From: Ostrinia nubilalis
Lineage: Eukaryota; Arthropoda; Insecta; Lepidoptera; Crambidae
Direction: 5' to 3'
DNA: 64,000 nt
NCBI RefSeq assembly: GCF_963855985.1
Contig: NC_087099.1
Coordinates: 15,902,001 to 15,966,000 of the forward strand
A model generated the notes under the pieces. That model searched no databases, was not told the origin of the DNA, and was given only the letters and a program-made list of their open reading frames with translations. Positions 36,301-43,692 of the stretch are shown here, in pieces; within the stretch, counting starts at the first letter, position 1; every line of letters begins with the position of its first letter. A program made the position numbers and the translations under genes.

Positions 36301-38587
36301 ATGTCGAGCAGGCTGAGGCTCATGTCGCACTGCGCCCTCGTGAAGATGTAGGACACGGAGCTGGTGACGGAGACGGCGCTCCAGAAGGCAGGGAGAGAGC
36401 ACAGCATCAGGAAGATGTTGAAGCGCCCGAAGCCAGTAGCTGCGATCGCTGCTTCGAAGTCTGATGGCTCTGAAACTTGATGACGAAGCTAGTATTGGTT
36501 GTAGCTGTAACTTTTAGCGGATTAGCCGATTTTGGTTTTGCGACTTTTAGGTGTCCGAATTGATCTTCACTTTCTTGGCTCCTGCACTCGCACTTGGTGC
36601 TGACCTGGTCGTGGAGGAAGTGTTTGGGGTCAACTATTTAGCTATGGACCTAGCTTTGACCTAGACGACATCTTGGCTAGCACTTCGATTCGACAAACGG
36701 TGGGTAGAGCGAAAAACTAACGATATCACGAAAATTAAACGAAATCACAAAATGTTTAACGACTGAACGTTTTTTGGATTGCGAATCTATTTGCGGGTGA
36801 TTCTAATAAAATTTCGGAAGTTTACGAGCAGTCAAATAACGTCATGTCTGCCGTCCACCGTTGTCCGACTTAATTGTGTCTAAGGTATGTAGCTCTGCAA
36901 AATATCTTACGTCAACTCAGTAACTCTGGCTTTTAACTCAAAACTGGCGTAACCATTTGGTTGAGACATTGGGCTGAAAGACACCTATGTATGTATGCAT
37001 CCAAATTATCACATTTCCAGTTATATGTAGACTCAAGATAAAAACTACTAAAGTAGGAAAAGGTTTCACGTCGATTTATTATATTGTGCAACATTAACAT
37101 TTTTCTCGTTTTAAGGAAAGTTTTAACTAAAACCAATGGAAAAAGACCTTTCTTTTTTATGCTTAAAGTACTCAAATATATTGGCATTGTTCAGTATATT
37201 TAATATAAATAGTTTAACCGCTCGCGCACACGTGGGTCGCCTATAAAATATTAAAGTTTTACTACCGTCTCGTTGGCAAGCTTCCTGAAAGAAATTACAT
37301 CTCACCTGGCGAATTAAAATTTAAAAGCCAATTTTAACGCTCGTTAGTCTCCAATCCAAATCATCTATTATGGAAAAACTGTAATTAGTGTCAGTGACAA
37401 GTCGATATAAAGCTAATATTGAAACTAAAGCTAACATTGGTATTATTGATACTTTTCAAAAAACTAACGATAAGATGATCTAATTGGTACTGTAAGATAA
37501 TTTTGAGTGAAACACCTAAGTACATACTTAGATATGAGATATTTTTGGAAACAACAAGCAATTGACGTCCTAGGACTCACATGTGTCCATACATAATCTC
37601 GTCTAGCAAGTTACAGGTGTCTTTCTCCGAAACGATTGTGGCAACAAGTTACAAGAAATCATCTATACAGGGTGTGTCAGAAGAAATCATCTATACGATA
37701 GACAGTACTAAGTTAGTAATTAGGTACTTAGGGTGTAAGTTTACAGCTGTAGGCACAAACAAATTATATGGTTATCTAAGTATGTGTTATTATAAATAAA
37801 AGTCACATACGATAACATCATTTAATTTGTATCTGAATCAAGGGCGTAGCGAAAAGATGACGAAATTTCACATCGGAATTACTTAAGTTACATTGCTTTG
37901 TAAATTAGGTTTCAAACAGTGTGACAATTTATTGTTTTAAGTCGAAATCTATAAAAAGTGTTCCACTGCCTACCAGGCACCACGTAGTTCAAGTTCTGTG
38001 CGCACCCTGTATACTTCAAAGTGACATTCGCGGTATGGAGACCGAGTTCGGTTCTGGCAGCGTCCCAAGCCCAGCCAGTTGTTTTGATCACAGAACGCAA
38101 ATCGGCGCATTTTTGTCCATCACCTACATTCAATAAAATTTCAGAGTACAGAAATCTTTGGTAACGACCTCCTTGCATGAGTTATTAGACAAACGTTTGC
38201 ACTTTTACTGGTTTCGCCTGGATCATTTGATGTGATTTTGCTATTTCTTTCAGTCTTATTATAAGAGAAAGTTTAATATTCAAAGTTGTAACAAAAAAGA
38301 AGCCAACAACCTACTTTATTTCAGAGATGGGACTAACTAAATAATTTAATTAAAACATCACCACAACTTAAGAAACATAACGTCGCGTCCGCGTCGTACA
38401 ATTCAGCTACAATAGGTCTAAAAATAAACCCAAATTGAATAGTATCACATCATGCCATCAAGGAATGCTTACCTTGTGCCAACTTCTCCAGATTAGTCGA
38501 AGACAATCCCGTCACCTTGAAGAGGTGGTCATGAGGGATCTCCTCCTTCACCGCCGGAGCTTCCACGTCAGTCTTGACCGTCACCAT
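21262..38587 (-). CDS. SV2-like major facilitator transporter, complete ten-exon gene
   Basis: Exons in transcript order: 38587-38473, 36469-36272, 33347-33185, 32063-31882, 31382-31198, 30601-30450, 24853-24638, 24024-23839, 22916-22789 and 21317-21262. They sum to 1581 nt, i.e. 526 residues plus TGA, and every junction keeps phase with GT/AG borders. It is a 12-helix MFS protein: a short cytosolic N-terminus, the motif-A loop GFLSDTLGRRR (114-124), the sugar-porter-like PESPKFL (246-252) before the central cytosolic loop, and a long extracytosolic loop between helices 7 and 8 (about 332-390) with one NGS glycosylation sequon. This layout is that of insect proteins annotated as synaptic vesicle glycoprotein 2B/2C-like, close to SV2/SVOP. 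The substrate is unknown; such paralogues need not be neuronal. Start choice: first ATG in frame, followed by an acidic N-terminus usual for the family. Confidence 0.93.
22195..22307 (-). repeat. Dispersed repeat, copy 3 (body only)
   Basis: It is the same body as 10237-10342, with the AGCTTGACCGCCAATAAAAA segment complete. Confidence 0.65.
22381..22773. repeat. Foldback (MITE-like) element with 59-bp perfect GC-rich arms
   Basis: Arms 22381-22439 and 22715-22773 are perfect reverse complements that begin AGGCCTCAGCCTCGAG and continue as GCGGGAGCGG-type repeats. The inner part is also GC-rich, with imperfect GAGCGGGCA repeats. I could not define a target duplication. No coding capacity was seen. 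Confidence 0.8.
22789..22916 (-). CDS. SV2-like exon 9 (helices 11-12)
   Basis: The acceptor gtgtttcag ends at 22917 and the donor gtaagc starts at 22788. It encodes VMAMATFLMSGRLGTIAGT (the conserved R.G...G motif of helix 11) and the helix 12 start CWPPFITIAAVLG. An inverted-repeat element ends 15 nt from this donor. Confidence 0.93.
23333..23492 (-). pseudogene. Broken duplicate of SV2-like exon 8
   Basis: 23333-23399 matches the 3' end of exon 8 (23839-23905) with an intact splice donor (accttag on +). The match breaks off and resumes briefly at 23469-23492 (CCAGCACGGCCGTC). Between them, 23400-23468 is built of GGGGCTTCTATG-type repeats. These are the reverse complement of a piece of the copy itself (CATAGAAGCCCCGAA, 23371-23385). 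It has no acceptor and no continuous frame. Confidence 0.8.
23405..23462. repeat. Minisatellite of GGGGCTTCTATG-like units
   Basis: Four to five imperfect units occur in tandem. They arise from inverted and then repeated copying of a fragment of the adjacent exon-8 pseudo-copy, with which the first unit can form a hairpin with arms of about 14 bp. Confidence 0.65.
23613..23690. repeat. Fragment of the AACCGACTTC element
   Basis: It starts with CAACCGACTTCAAAAAAGG and continues into TCTCAATTCGACCCG, as in the full copy at 42339-42745. It is truncated after the T-run. Confidence 0.7.
23839..24024 (-). CDS. SV2-like exon 8 (helices 9-10)
   Basis: The acceptor aaaccag ends at 24025 and the donor gtaaga starts at 23838. 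It encodes RCGKKVVVGVSGVISAG, a LPLLGHD loop, and FTSLFGASMHSVAVDLFPTS. The last is the conserved helix 10 region. A broken copy lies about 0.35 kb downstream. Confidence 0.94.
24209..24348 (-). pseudogene. Decayed duplicate of SV2-like exon 7 (3' half)
   Basis: It matches exon 7 positions 24638-24775 at most sites. The unit includes flanking intron: 24083-24208 resembles 24486-24637. The copy's donor is GC instead of GT. It has a 2-bp insertion (GATATATCCTG against GACATCCTG), so the frame is lost, and it stops abruptly after GCGCGATG, leaving no acceptor. It is therefore a non-functional local duplication. Confidence 0.85.
24638..24853 (-). CDS. SV2-like exon 7 (long extracytosolic loop, helix 8)
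   Basis: The acceptor catccag ends at 24854 and the donor gtaaga starts at 24637. It encodes SNTIRLWYPQLAAMIGSETN, an NGS sequon, cysteines C-SAIAPG and ACVPIE, and helix 8 (AVVGAGSVLTYGVGGALIN). The SNT.RLWYPQ sequence right after helix 7 is characteristic of insect SV2-like proteins. A frameshifted partial copy lies 0.4 kb downstream. Confidence 0.94.
25393..25734 (-). repeat. 3' LTR (element orientation)
   Basis: It shows no difference from the copy at 29243-29584 over its whole length by eye. The bases just inside it (25735-25765), read on -, include CCTGGGGCAGG, a weak candidate for the polypurine tract. Confidence 0.93.
25735..26270 (-). other. Non-coding 3' region of the LTR element, where integrase would be expected
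   Basis: It is AT-rich and stop-dense on both strands. It contains an imperfect direct repeat (about 25905-25950 and 25970-26020: TGCTCGCACTTAAAGGGAC against CTTGCACTCAAAGGGACAT). An open frame at 25834-26142 on - has no integrase HHCC or DDE residues. Either the integrase region was deleted and replaced, or this is the element's normal 3' UTR. Confidence 0.6.
26271..29213 (-). CDS. Retrotransposon Gag-Pol polyprotein (Gag, protease, RT, RNase H; no integrase)
   Basis: 980 residues in a single uninterrupted frame. Residues 1-55 are an Arg/Ser-rich basic tract with a long Ser run. About 60-230 is a retrotransposon Gag-like helical region (NAWLGIIHSYSQTF..WPSWKWKDW). Two zinc knuckles follow: CYLCGGNHRRNQC (CX2CX3HX4C) at about 297-309 and CAYCGKRGHLENVC (CX2CX4HX4C) at about 313-326. 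The aspartic protease has DTGSS at about 368. Reverse transcriptase lies at about 510-700 with YLDD near 679-682. RNase H is at about 820-945 with TDAS and DALSR. The protein ends 20-40 residues later, where integrase normally starts. No Gag-Pol frameshift is needed. Only 29 nt separate the 5' LTR from the ATG. Confidence 0.93.
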   Translation of the reverse strand: MGKRSKEKKRPSRKRARSSSSSSSSSSSSSRSSSSSARTPSPPPKQRKRLSHKADALKVSSNNFTLNNIIPEFDPLKDDINAWLGIIHSYSQTFAWSDEMIRYQALNKLKGSSKVWYDSLLRTENQWPSWKWKDWKRKLASSFQIRRNMFELLKEIIDKKPTENQSLYEFYFDQKCKIDRLSLEFSEQDIISIIIGNIGDSNIGASIEASNFVTCDSLASFLHGRTYKSKTPKQTSVNARDSSNKINSHLPTTQTPIPTSQSLPSASISGQHANNSNMPPSKQDSGQMQNRKPIKCYLCGGNHRRNQCELNKCAYCGKRGHLENVCYHKQNALKTEKQETKTISSADSRNKFVKSILLNDFTHEAFIDTGSSCSIMSDFLAKAKSLNYIRLPSPVYLQGFSKQNVKQVDHKVTVNLKIDSVQLTNIDFYIIDDLADCEILIGRNVTERPDLMYSRVGSILKFDYANAFTEFCNVLTELEVDCSAEYQNELVTLLRKYSDCIAKNVKELGKVKDHEMIINLTNSQPIQCRPYRASPSDRKIIREMVDELLENNIIRESNSPYASPALLVGKKNGEKRLCVDYRQLNKITIKDKFPMPRIEDLIDRLQGRKCFTCLDLKSGYYQIRMSESEKSIEKTAFITEDGHYEFLRLPFGLANAPSCFQQMMNKVLGNLRFDNVILYLDDVYLVTETVEENIKLLEKVLKIFRDNGLTLNLKKCHFFKTEIEFLGYKIRQDCVMPNETKLQAVNDFPTPKTVHQLRQFLGLISYFRKFIKNCAMISAPLTKLLKKDAKFVWSTNEEQAFQNLKSKLTSESVLSIFDPSRPTILYTDASRDGIAGILMQVTDEGEKPIHYYSRQTTEDEKKYHSFELELLAIVCSLQKFRLYLLGSPFKVITDCNAVRYALTKKEIIPRIARWVLSTQEYSFEIIHRQGSRMQHVDALSRNPVPSGEKSETEIIMSITEADWLLTVQLQDSQVITNFLV
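29243..29584 (-). repeat. 5' LTR (element orientation)
   Basis: It begins TGTTGGCAATCG in element orientation and ends CGTTAACA. It contains GTGGCGCCATCTAC-like repeats and an AATGACGTCAC motif, and an AATAAA-like stretch near its outer end (AATAAATAATTGC on +). Confidence 0.93.
29913..29963 (-). pseudogene. Decayed copy A of SV2-like exon 6 (3' end with donor)
   Basis: It matches 30450-30500, including the GTAAAC donor and following intron (CGTGAGGGTTCATC). A tryptophan codon of the real exon (TGG) is TAG here, and the match ends before the acceptor. It belongs to a set of local tandem duplications reaching from about 29847 to the true exon. Confidence 0.8.
30002..30176. mobile_element. 175-bp MITE with 25-bp perfect terminal inverted repeats
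   Basis: It starts GAGTAGGCGCACACCG and ends with the exact reverse complement (25 bp each end). It is flanked by TAA at 29999-30001 and 30177-30179. The tandem copy at 30330-30350 (CTTCACACTAGAACCTGCC) shows the uninterrupted sequence, so it serves as an empty site. A 3-bp TWA duplication suggests the PIF/Harbinger class; the family itself is not identified. Confidence 0.85.
30295..30329 (-). pseudogene. Decayed copy B of SV2-like exon 6 (3' end with donor)
   Basis: It matches 30450-30485 with the donor preserved (CGTTTACCCGAAC on +) and a TTC to TTA change. It is followed by the same intronic unit as copy A. The distance from copy B to the real exon is 155 bp. From A to B it is 382 bp, of which 178 bp are an inserted MITE and its duplication. 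Confidence 0.8.
30450..30601 (-). CDS. SV2-like exon 6 (central loop, helix 7)
   Basis: The acceptor gtatattccag ends at 30602 and the donor gtaaac starts at 30449. It encodes a charged loop (ITQLVEEKTEEQARG), then LFKPPHAKWLLLICFIHLG (helix 7) and CMFG. Two decayed partial copies of its 3' end lie in the next intron. Confidence 0.93.
30602..31197 (-). other. SV2-like intron 5
   Basis: It contains an RTE-like 3' tail at about 30720-30800 (GTCCAGCAGCGGACTG followed by TGATGATGATG). Nothing else is recognised. Confidence 0.55.
31198..31382 (-). CDS. SV2-like exon 5 (helix 6, PESPKFL)
   Basis: The acceptor atttccag ends at 31383 and the donor gtgcgt starts at 31197. It encodes IHSWNLFLFATALVPLL and so on to PESPKFLMSRGR, then the start of the central cytosolic loop (DEAMKIFRKIYSMN). 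It ends in phase 0. Confidence 0.94.
31882..32063 (-). CDS. SV2-like exon 4 (helices 4-5)
   Basis: The acceptor ctaccccag ends at 32064 and the donor gtaacg starts at 31881. It encodes FNGPFAVLLSYLAELH, RTELRARVILLTSLFYT and LPMLAWAIL. The arginine-rich E-hx-x-x-R-A-R stretch between helices 4 and 5 is typical of the family. Confidence 0.94.
33185..33347 (-). CDS. SV2-like exon 3 (motif A)
   Basis: The acceptor gtttccag ends at 33348 and the donor gtgagt starts at 33184. It encodes MISSAMVWGFLSDTLGRRR, the MFS motif A between helices 2 and 3, then helices 3-4 to TRFASGF. The last two bases (CT) join T of exon 4 to give Leu, producing GFLFNGPFAV, as in relatives. Confidence 0.94.
33448..33795 (+). 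mobile_element. RTE-type non-LTR retrotransposon 3' end, copy 1
   Basis: It encodes, with frameshifts, a reverse transcriptase C-terminus of the type LGVSLRDRIRNE.IRK..KVADIARRI...AGH.VRR.DGRWG. It ends in PP.RW.DDL.KVAGRRWMQAA and a (TGATGA)n tail. This is the common 3' end of RTE-clade elements in Lepidoptera. It is 5'-truncated and broken (for example a stop after KLKWQ). Confidence 0.8.
35712..36090 (+). mobile_element. RTE-type non-LTR retrotransposon 3' end, copy 2
   Basis: It is the same family as 33448-33795 with a better preserved frame (MERLWSAMERTMLGVSLRD). Small insertions (AAGHNI) and a frameshift near 35940 disrupt it. It ends in (TGATGA)n at 36073-36090. Confidence 0.82.
36272..36469 (-). 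CDS. SV2-like exon 2 (helix 1)
   Basis: The acceptor agtttcag ends at 36470 and the donor gttagt starts at 36271. It encodes PSDFEAAIAATGFGRFN, the FE.A...G.G.F signature that precedes helix 1 in insect SV2-like proteins. It then carries helix 1, the loop with TRAQCDMSL, and the start of helix 2 (INAITYG). Confidence 0.93.
36470..38472 (-). other. SV2-like intron 1
   Basis: It is mostly unique AT-rich sequence. A direct repeat AGAAATCATCTATA occurs at about 37654 and 37683. An open frame at 37912-38178 on - (88 codons) is protein-like in composition but unrecognised and lacks clear splice context. Confidence 0.55.
38473..38587 (-). CDS. SV2-like exon 1 (start)
   Basis: ATG at 38587-38585 opens MVTVKTDVEAPAVKEE and runs to LEKLAQ, then one base before the donor gtaagc (38472). 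It is hydrophilic and cytosolic. The leftover G pairs with AG of exon 2 to give Glu. The upstream 5' UTR has no recognised promoter element. Confidence 0.88.
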
Positions 38588-39107
38588 TTTAAAATTTAAT
38601 TTCCAAAATAAACACACCTGTTTCTCATCGAGAGAAACAACCTACCACCATTCTCAATACTACCTTTTTCACCCAAGATAAAGGCTCGCGATGTTTTATA
38701 CGTAGGAAGGCGTATCTCCAAAGTTGATTTAGGGATTTGGTTATGTTCTCAGTAAATATGATGTGTTCGGTGTTCCTCCAGCTTCTGTATCATGTGAACA
38801 CAACTCTGTTATAATAGGAGCTGTAAAACAACATCTGATGTCAACACTGAACGGAGTTTATTCGCTTTGACTTCTTTACTAATTGGAAAATTTAGAATGA
38901 GGTTATTTTTAACTTTTCCTTGTTTAATGAGAATGATTATAACTATTTATAAAGCATGTAGATAATAGTGATATTTTATACAAATGCCATGAATGCAGTG
39001 TAGGTACCTATTTCCGATCACGCATTATGAAGTGGCGACAATATTTATTTAAGAATCTATGTTATTATTATCGTAAGAATCAATCTGTTGCAGATTTAGA
39101 AATCAAG

Positions 39108-39888
39108 AATAATATAAAATCAAAGAAGAACGGTCATCTGTGACCCAGGCCCGACAGAAACGAGACATACCTCAGTTTTTTTGTCATGTCTTAATTAGTT
39201 AAATTATATATTTTTTATATTCGTAATCTATGTATAACACCAAAATATTACCCTTTGTTTTTGTTCAGGCGTTATACAAAAACTAATACAAAATGCCTAT
39301 TTATCACCAAAATTGGTAAATGTATGTACCTAAATGTCTATTACAGCTGCTATGGAATGTATCTAGGTGACCTGGAGATACAGCCGGATTATACAGGGTG
39401 GAAACGAGAAGTTACAAAATCCAAAAATTCAATGTTACCAGCTTCCATAATCTGTAACCTATTATTGGTACCATTTGAAAGAGCTCGTGAAGCACTTTCA
39501 GAATCAGTAACTAGTTTTTCGATATCTTGTATAGTTTAGAAATAATCGAGTGAGATCACTTATCGTTCCATATTATTATGTATAACCACCCTGTATAATC
39601 CGGCTGTATCTCCAGGTCACCTAGATACATTCCATAGCAGCTGTAATAGACATTTAGGTACATACATTTACCAATTTTGGTGATAAATAGGCATTTTGTA
39701 TTAGTTTTTGTATAACGCCTGAACAAAAACAAAGGGTAATATTTTGGTGTTATACATAGATTTCGAATATAAAAAATATATAATTTAACTAATTGAAACA
39801 TGACAAAAAAACTGAGGTATGTCTCGTTTCTGTCGGGTCTGGGTTTTTTTTGTATGGGGCGTGACCGTTCTTCTTTATATTATTGGCA
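39108..39888. repeat. Long inverted repeat (foldback element)
   Basis: Arms of about 275-290 bp (left 39108-39402, right 39587-39888) are nearly perfect reverse complements. Small differences include TCATCTGTGACCCAGG against GTCACGCCCC and a few indels. The unpaired centre is about 185 bp. The arms end outward in AAAGAAGAACGGTC and inward in GATTATACAGGGTGG. It has no coding capacity. A transcript across it would form a hairpin of roughly 280 bp. Confidence 0.85.
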
Positions 39889-39889
39889 A

Positions 39890-40040
39890 CAAATTGCTCT
39901 TTTACATTGTATTGAAAACAACATTGCCGGGCCATTGACTAGTGGAAATCATTATGCAAGGTGCAAGCGATACCCGGGCGTCGAACCCCGGACTTGTAAA
40001 GTGACCTTGCCCGACCAACGGCCTACAGGGCTCTAAGACG
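39890..40040 (-). repeat. tRNA-derived SINE
   Basis: Read on -, a head with GGCCGTTGGTCGGGCAAGG (A-box region) and GGGGTTCGACGCCC (B box, about 39972-39985) precedes a body with an AT-rich end. It resembles a tRNA but lacks pairing acceptor arms. It abuts the long inverted repeat. Confidence 0.6.
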
Positions 40041-40179
40041 TATGACAAAGAGAGATAGATAACAGCCTAAATGTAGAAACATTTTTACAATGTTTGCATA
40101 TAATTAAGTAAGTACATAAAATATGAAGTAACAAGTTTATCAATTAAATGACTTTGTTATGACTGTACTTTTTTCTAAT

Positions 40180-40395
40180 CCGTAATCCAAATAGTCCGCC
40201 TGGATTATATCACTAAAACTGTGGTTGCAGGTTCGAATCCCACTGGGAGCAATTGTTAGCAAGATGAGCACGAGCATTCTCAGGTATGGGACAAACTTGA
40301 CCTTCACTGGTTGAGTTTTTTTTGGCGTTCAAGCTGTAAGTCCTGGCTACACAGGAGTTGCAGCGGTGGGAACGAGAGGTGGGAATAGTCCAGTA
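40180..40395 (+). repeat. SINE-like repeat with B box, copy 1 of 3
   Basis: It has GGTTCGAATCC at 40230-40240. The body (40261-40390, GGGACAAACTTGACCTTCAC to GGTGGGAACGAGAGGTGGG) recurs in reverse orientation at 10237-10342 and 22195-22307. Confidence 0.65.
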
Positions 40396-40934
40396 CATGA
40401 TTATATTTTTGATGCCACAGAACTATTCTTAGTGTGATGGAGGTGAAAAATTATGAAACGCACTTTTTATTAAAGGTATTTTTGGAAATATTTTTCAATG
40501 CATATTTTAAAAATGTTGGACAATATCACTCTGTCTACGTGAGTGTCACATTAACTATGAGTTAAACTTTTGTGCATTATTCCCTTACACTAGTATGGGC
40601 TTTATTCCTTTCCTTACACTCTGTAATTTGTTTTCGATTCACTCGGCGGCTATAAATAGACTTTCAGTCCAACTAGCTGGTCATCACTGAAACCTTAAGG
40701 TTCACACAACGATTGCCATGAGTGAGGTTCGAACCTTGGACTTCGGACTGTGACGTCGGGCCCTTTGGACCGGAGTGCAAAGTCCACTCGCAGGGCTGCC
40801 AAAACCAATGTGCGCTATTCCAATAACTGCGATTTTGTATTGTATGTCGATTTAATTCTGCGCACAAAAAACTATACCGACATAGTATATTTTTAAATTA
40901 GATACCAAAGTGATTATGAACTAGGAAGGTAGGT

Positions 40935-41085
40935 ACTTCTTCTTCTTTTTCTTATCGTGTCGACAACAAAACTACACAGTGTTAGCCCAAAACTCCGCCA
41001 CAAGAGTGGCGTTGTCAGCAGCATTCATTAAATCCTCTTGCGTGCAGTTGTTGAGCACTCAGGGCACGACATCATGTGTTTTTAA
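40935..41085 (+). repeat. Dispersed repeat shared with 9955-10100
   Basis: CGTGTCGACAACAAAACTAC, CTCCGCCACAAGAGTGGCGT and AGCACTCAGGGCACGACATC occur in the same order at 9955-10100. A short reverse-oriented end lies at 25337-25367. It is probably a LINE or SINE 3' end; the family is unknown. Confidence 0.65.
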
Positions 41086-41169
41086 AATGGGAGAATAGTG
41101 AAAACGAGAAAAAAGTCAGTTGTTCCATACAAAAGTTGCTGTCGATTCAAACAATACTGCTTCTTGATA

Positions 41170-41362
41170 GCACGATAGCCGAACGGTGAAGGGGTCGGAG
41201 TGGCTGACTCGAGATCCGAGGAACGCGGGTTCGAATCCCACCGCCGCTCGACTATTGTGGTGAGCCCACTCGTAACACAAGCTTATTTAGCTTAACACGG
41301 GGGGCTAACGGGACTATTAGTAATTTGTGCAATACAAATTGCTAATAATCTTAAAAAAAAAA
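41170..41362 (+). repeat. tRNA-derived SINE, full copy with A-rich tail
   Basis: The head ACGATAGCCGAACGGTGAAG (A-box region) and GGTTCGAATCC (B box, 41228-41238) are followed by a body (GTGAGCCCACTCGTAACACA) and an A-run. A second copy at 53154-53309 has lost the B box. Confidence 0.75.
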
Positions 41363-41889
41363 GAAAATAACGAACATAACATCATTTGTAATTTGTAAGT
41401 AGTTTTGAACTTTGGAAAGTTAATTCCCAATTCAATCCCTATTAACTCTAAACGATAAAATAAGATCATGGCTGATTCATCGAAACCCAGTTCTAACTAT
41501 CCAAAGCAAACTGTCTGATTGTGCAACCTACTCGTATATTTTATGAATTTTGCATTTATAATCCTGATAAATATGTATATCCCAAACATGTGACAAACAA
41601 GAAAATAACATGTTTGTTATTATGATATTCAAAGTTTTCGCAATTAAATTAGGCAATGAGTCACGTCTACTAATACTGCGGCGCATGCGCACAGTCTCGA
41701 CCAGGGTTCCCTAGTGTGGTCTCCAGACGTAAACACGTGGCCAGACATAACACATCGCAGATGACATAATTATGACTACGCGTCAACCAAATGGACATTG
41801 ATCGGCTATTTGGATCAGGACTTATTGTTGATACGATTTGAACTGTACCTCTATCACGAAAAACTTTCGACTTCGAATCGTTTGCGTAT

Positions 41890-42319
41890 TCGAATTGCCA
41901 TGTGTAAGAATTATATATTCAAATGTGTAAGAATTATAGCCCAAATAGATAATACACAAAGCTGTAAACCATATTTCAAAAAATACAAATTAATGACTCT
42001 AACATCAATATACATACACGATTTATGTTCATTTGTTTATAAAAACATAAATTCATTCCAAAAAAAAATGCAAGACACCCATAACGTAAACACTCGTCAT
42101 AAAGAAAAACTATGCCTACCATACTCGAGAATTAAAATGCTGAATAGCAGCCCATACTATATGGCCATCAAGCTATACAATAAATTACCACTGGAAATAA
42201 AAAACGAACAAAAGTACACAATTTTTAACAACAAGCTAAAACAATTCTTAATAAATAACTGCTACTACAAACTAGACGAATATTTAAATAACAAACCCTA
42301 TAAAACAACATATAAATAA
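41890..42319 (+). pseudogene. 5'-truncated jockey-like LINE: reverse transcriptase C-terminus
   Basis: An open frame ending at 42319 carries SCKPYFKKYKLMTLTSIYIHD, YMAIKLYNKLPLEIKN and FLINNCYYKLDEYL. These are typical of the C-terminal tail of jockey/CR1-group reverse transcriptases in insects. The catalytic domain is missing, so this is a dead fragment. Its 3' UTR seems to continue after a MITE and to end at the (TTTGAA)n tail near 43058. Confidence 0.75.
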
Positions 42320-42338
42320 TACAACAAACTAACTTTTC

Positions 42339-42745
42339 AACCGACTTCAAAAAAGGAGGAGGTTCTCAATTCGACCCGTACGTTTTTTTTTTTTTCTATG
42401 TTTGTTACGCGATAACTCCGCCAATTATGAACCGATTTGAACAAATCTTTTTTCGGCGTATAGGTAATACCTCAAGGGTGGTCCCATTTAAATTTAATAA
42501 TAGAAAAAACAACCCCCAAGGGTGGAAAATTGGGGATGAACTTTTTTATACGCAATATCTCCGCCGATTATAAATCAATTTGACTGATTATTTTTTTGTT
42601 GAATAGGTATTATCAAAAGGGTGGTTTCATGCGAATTTGAAGAAAATATTTCACCCCCAAGGGTGGAAAATTGGGGATGAACTTTTTTATACGCAATATT
42701 TTTAATTTTTAGTTTTTTTTTGTGTTCACGCATTTGAAGTCGGTT
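42339..42745. mobile_element. MITE of the AACCGACTTC type inserted in the LINE 3' UTR
   Basis: Terminal inverted repeats AACCGACTTCAAA (42339-42351) and TTTGAAGTCGGTT (42733-42745). Inside are two tandem units of AACCCCCAAGGGTGGAAAAT- and TTTTTTATACGCAATAT-type sequence (about 42505-42560 and 42650-42705). Such elements are very common in moth and butterfly genomes. A truncated copy is at 23613-23690. Confidence 0.75.
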
Positions 42746-43030
42746 TTTTTTTTTTTTAAAGTTATTATACTTTTTAATTTTTTATTAAAATACCTCATTA
42801 TGGCGCTCTGAGTATTTAGCAAATATATTATATATAACATAATATATTATATTCAATAGAATATTTGATTTAATATTAATGTAACACTCATACTTACTTA
42901 CTTATTTATAAAAATAAATAATGTAGCCCTCCCATCAAACTTTTGCAATGCCTTAACTAGGTAACTAAGTAATAAGCACTCATGTATTAATGATAAGACC
43001 TTTAATGTACACTTGGTAGGCAAATAAACA

Positions 43031-43058
43031 ATTTGAATTTGAATTTGAATTTGAATTT
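43031..43058 (+). repeat. (TTTGAA)n tail of a LINE 3' end
   Basis: Four to five units of TTTGAA follow AATAAACA. A similar tail is at 15848-15867, preceded by AATAAATA. Such simple-repeat tails mark target-primed LINE insertions. Confidence 0.65.
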
Positions 43059-43544
43059 GCCATTAAAAATTTTTTTATGAAAACTTAAACAGAGCGCCGC
43101 GCCCTGTGAACGTGACGTAAAGTGAACTTAGTTATGGAGAAATGGTAGCATGAAACTAATTTTAACAATCAAGATCGACACGTTATCGCTGAATTCGAAG
43201 GCTGGGTATCGAATACGCAAACGATTCGAAGATGAAAGTTTTTCAGTACGTAAGTATATTAGTTTTTGGATCGCTGACGAGACAAATCGACGAAATGTGT
43301 GAATAAATGCCGCTCCAATATCGCCGTAGGAACCGACTTAATTTTTTTTATTAAGTTAACAAGCACTTATCTGCCCAATAAATGCCTATTCACTCTCGCC
43401 TTAGCAAGCTATGTGAATGCTATTGTTGTTGCATAAAGCTTATCTTATTTAAAATAGTTGTATGAAGAATGCAGTTTAATTTGTTATCTTTCACCTTTAT
43501 CACCTTATCTATTCCGGCTAGTCTGGAATCTCTATTCTTTCACC

Positions 43545-43692
43545 CGTATTCACAAACATTACTAGTATAGAGGTCTCACAGTGCGTGTGGACGCACAGGG
43601 TCTCAAAAACCTATTTATTGACAATACTTGAGTGGCGGAATGGCACACACGAACCAACACAGAGCTCTATTCAACGCTGTGCGTTCGACTAC
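43545..43692. repeat. MITE fragment with CGTATTCACAAAC terminus
   Basis: It shares GTGGACGCACAGGGTCTC and CAGAGCTCTATTCAACGCTG with 13097-13205. The end CCGTATTCACAAAC here matches, in reverse, GTTTGTGAATACGG at 13194-13207. A 40-bp insertion separates the blocks in this copy. Confidence 0.65.

Noticed and set aside
41170..41245. tRNA gene candidate
   Set aside because: Same reason; a second body-bearing copy exists at 53154.
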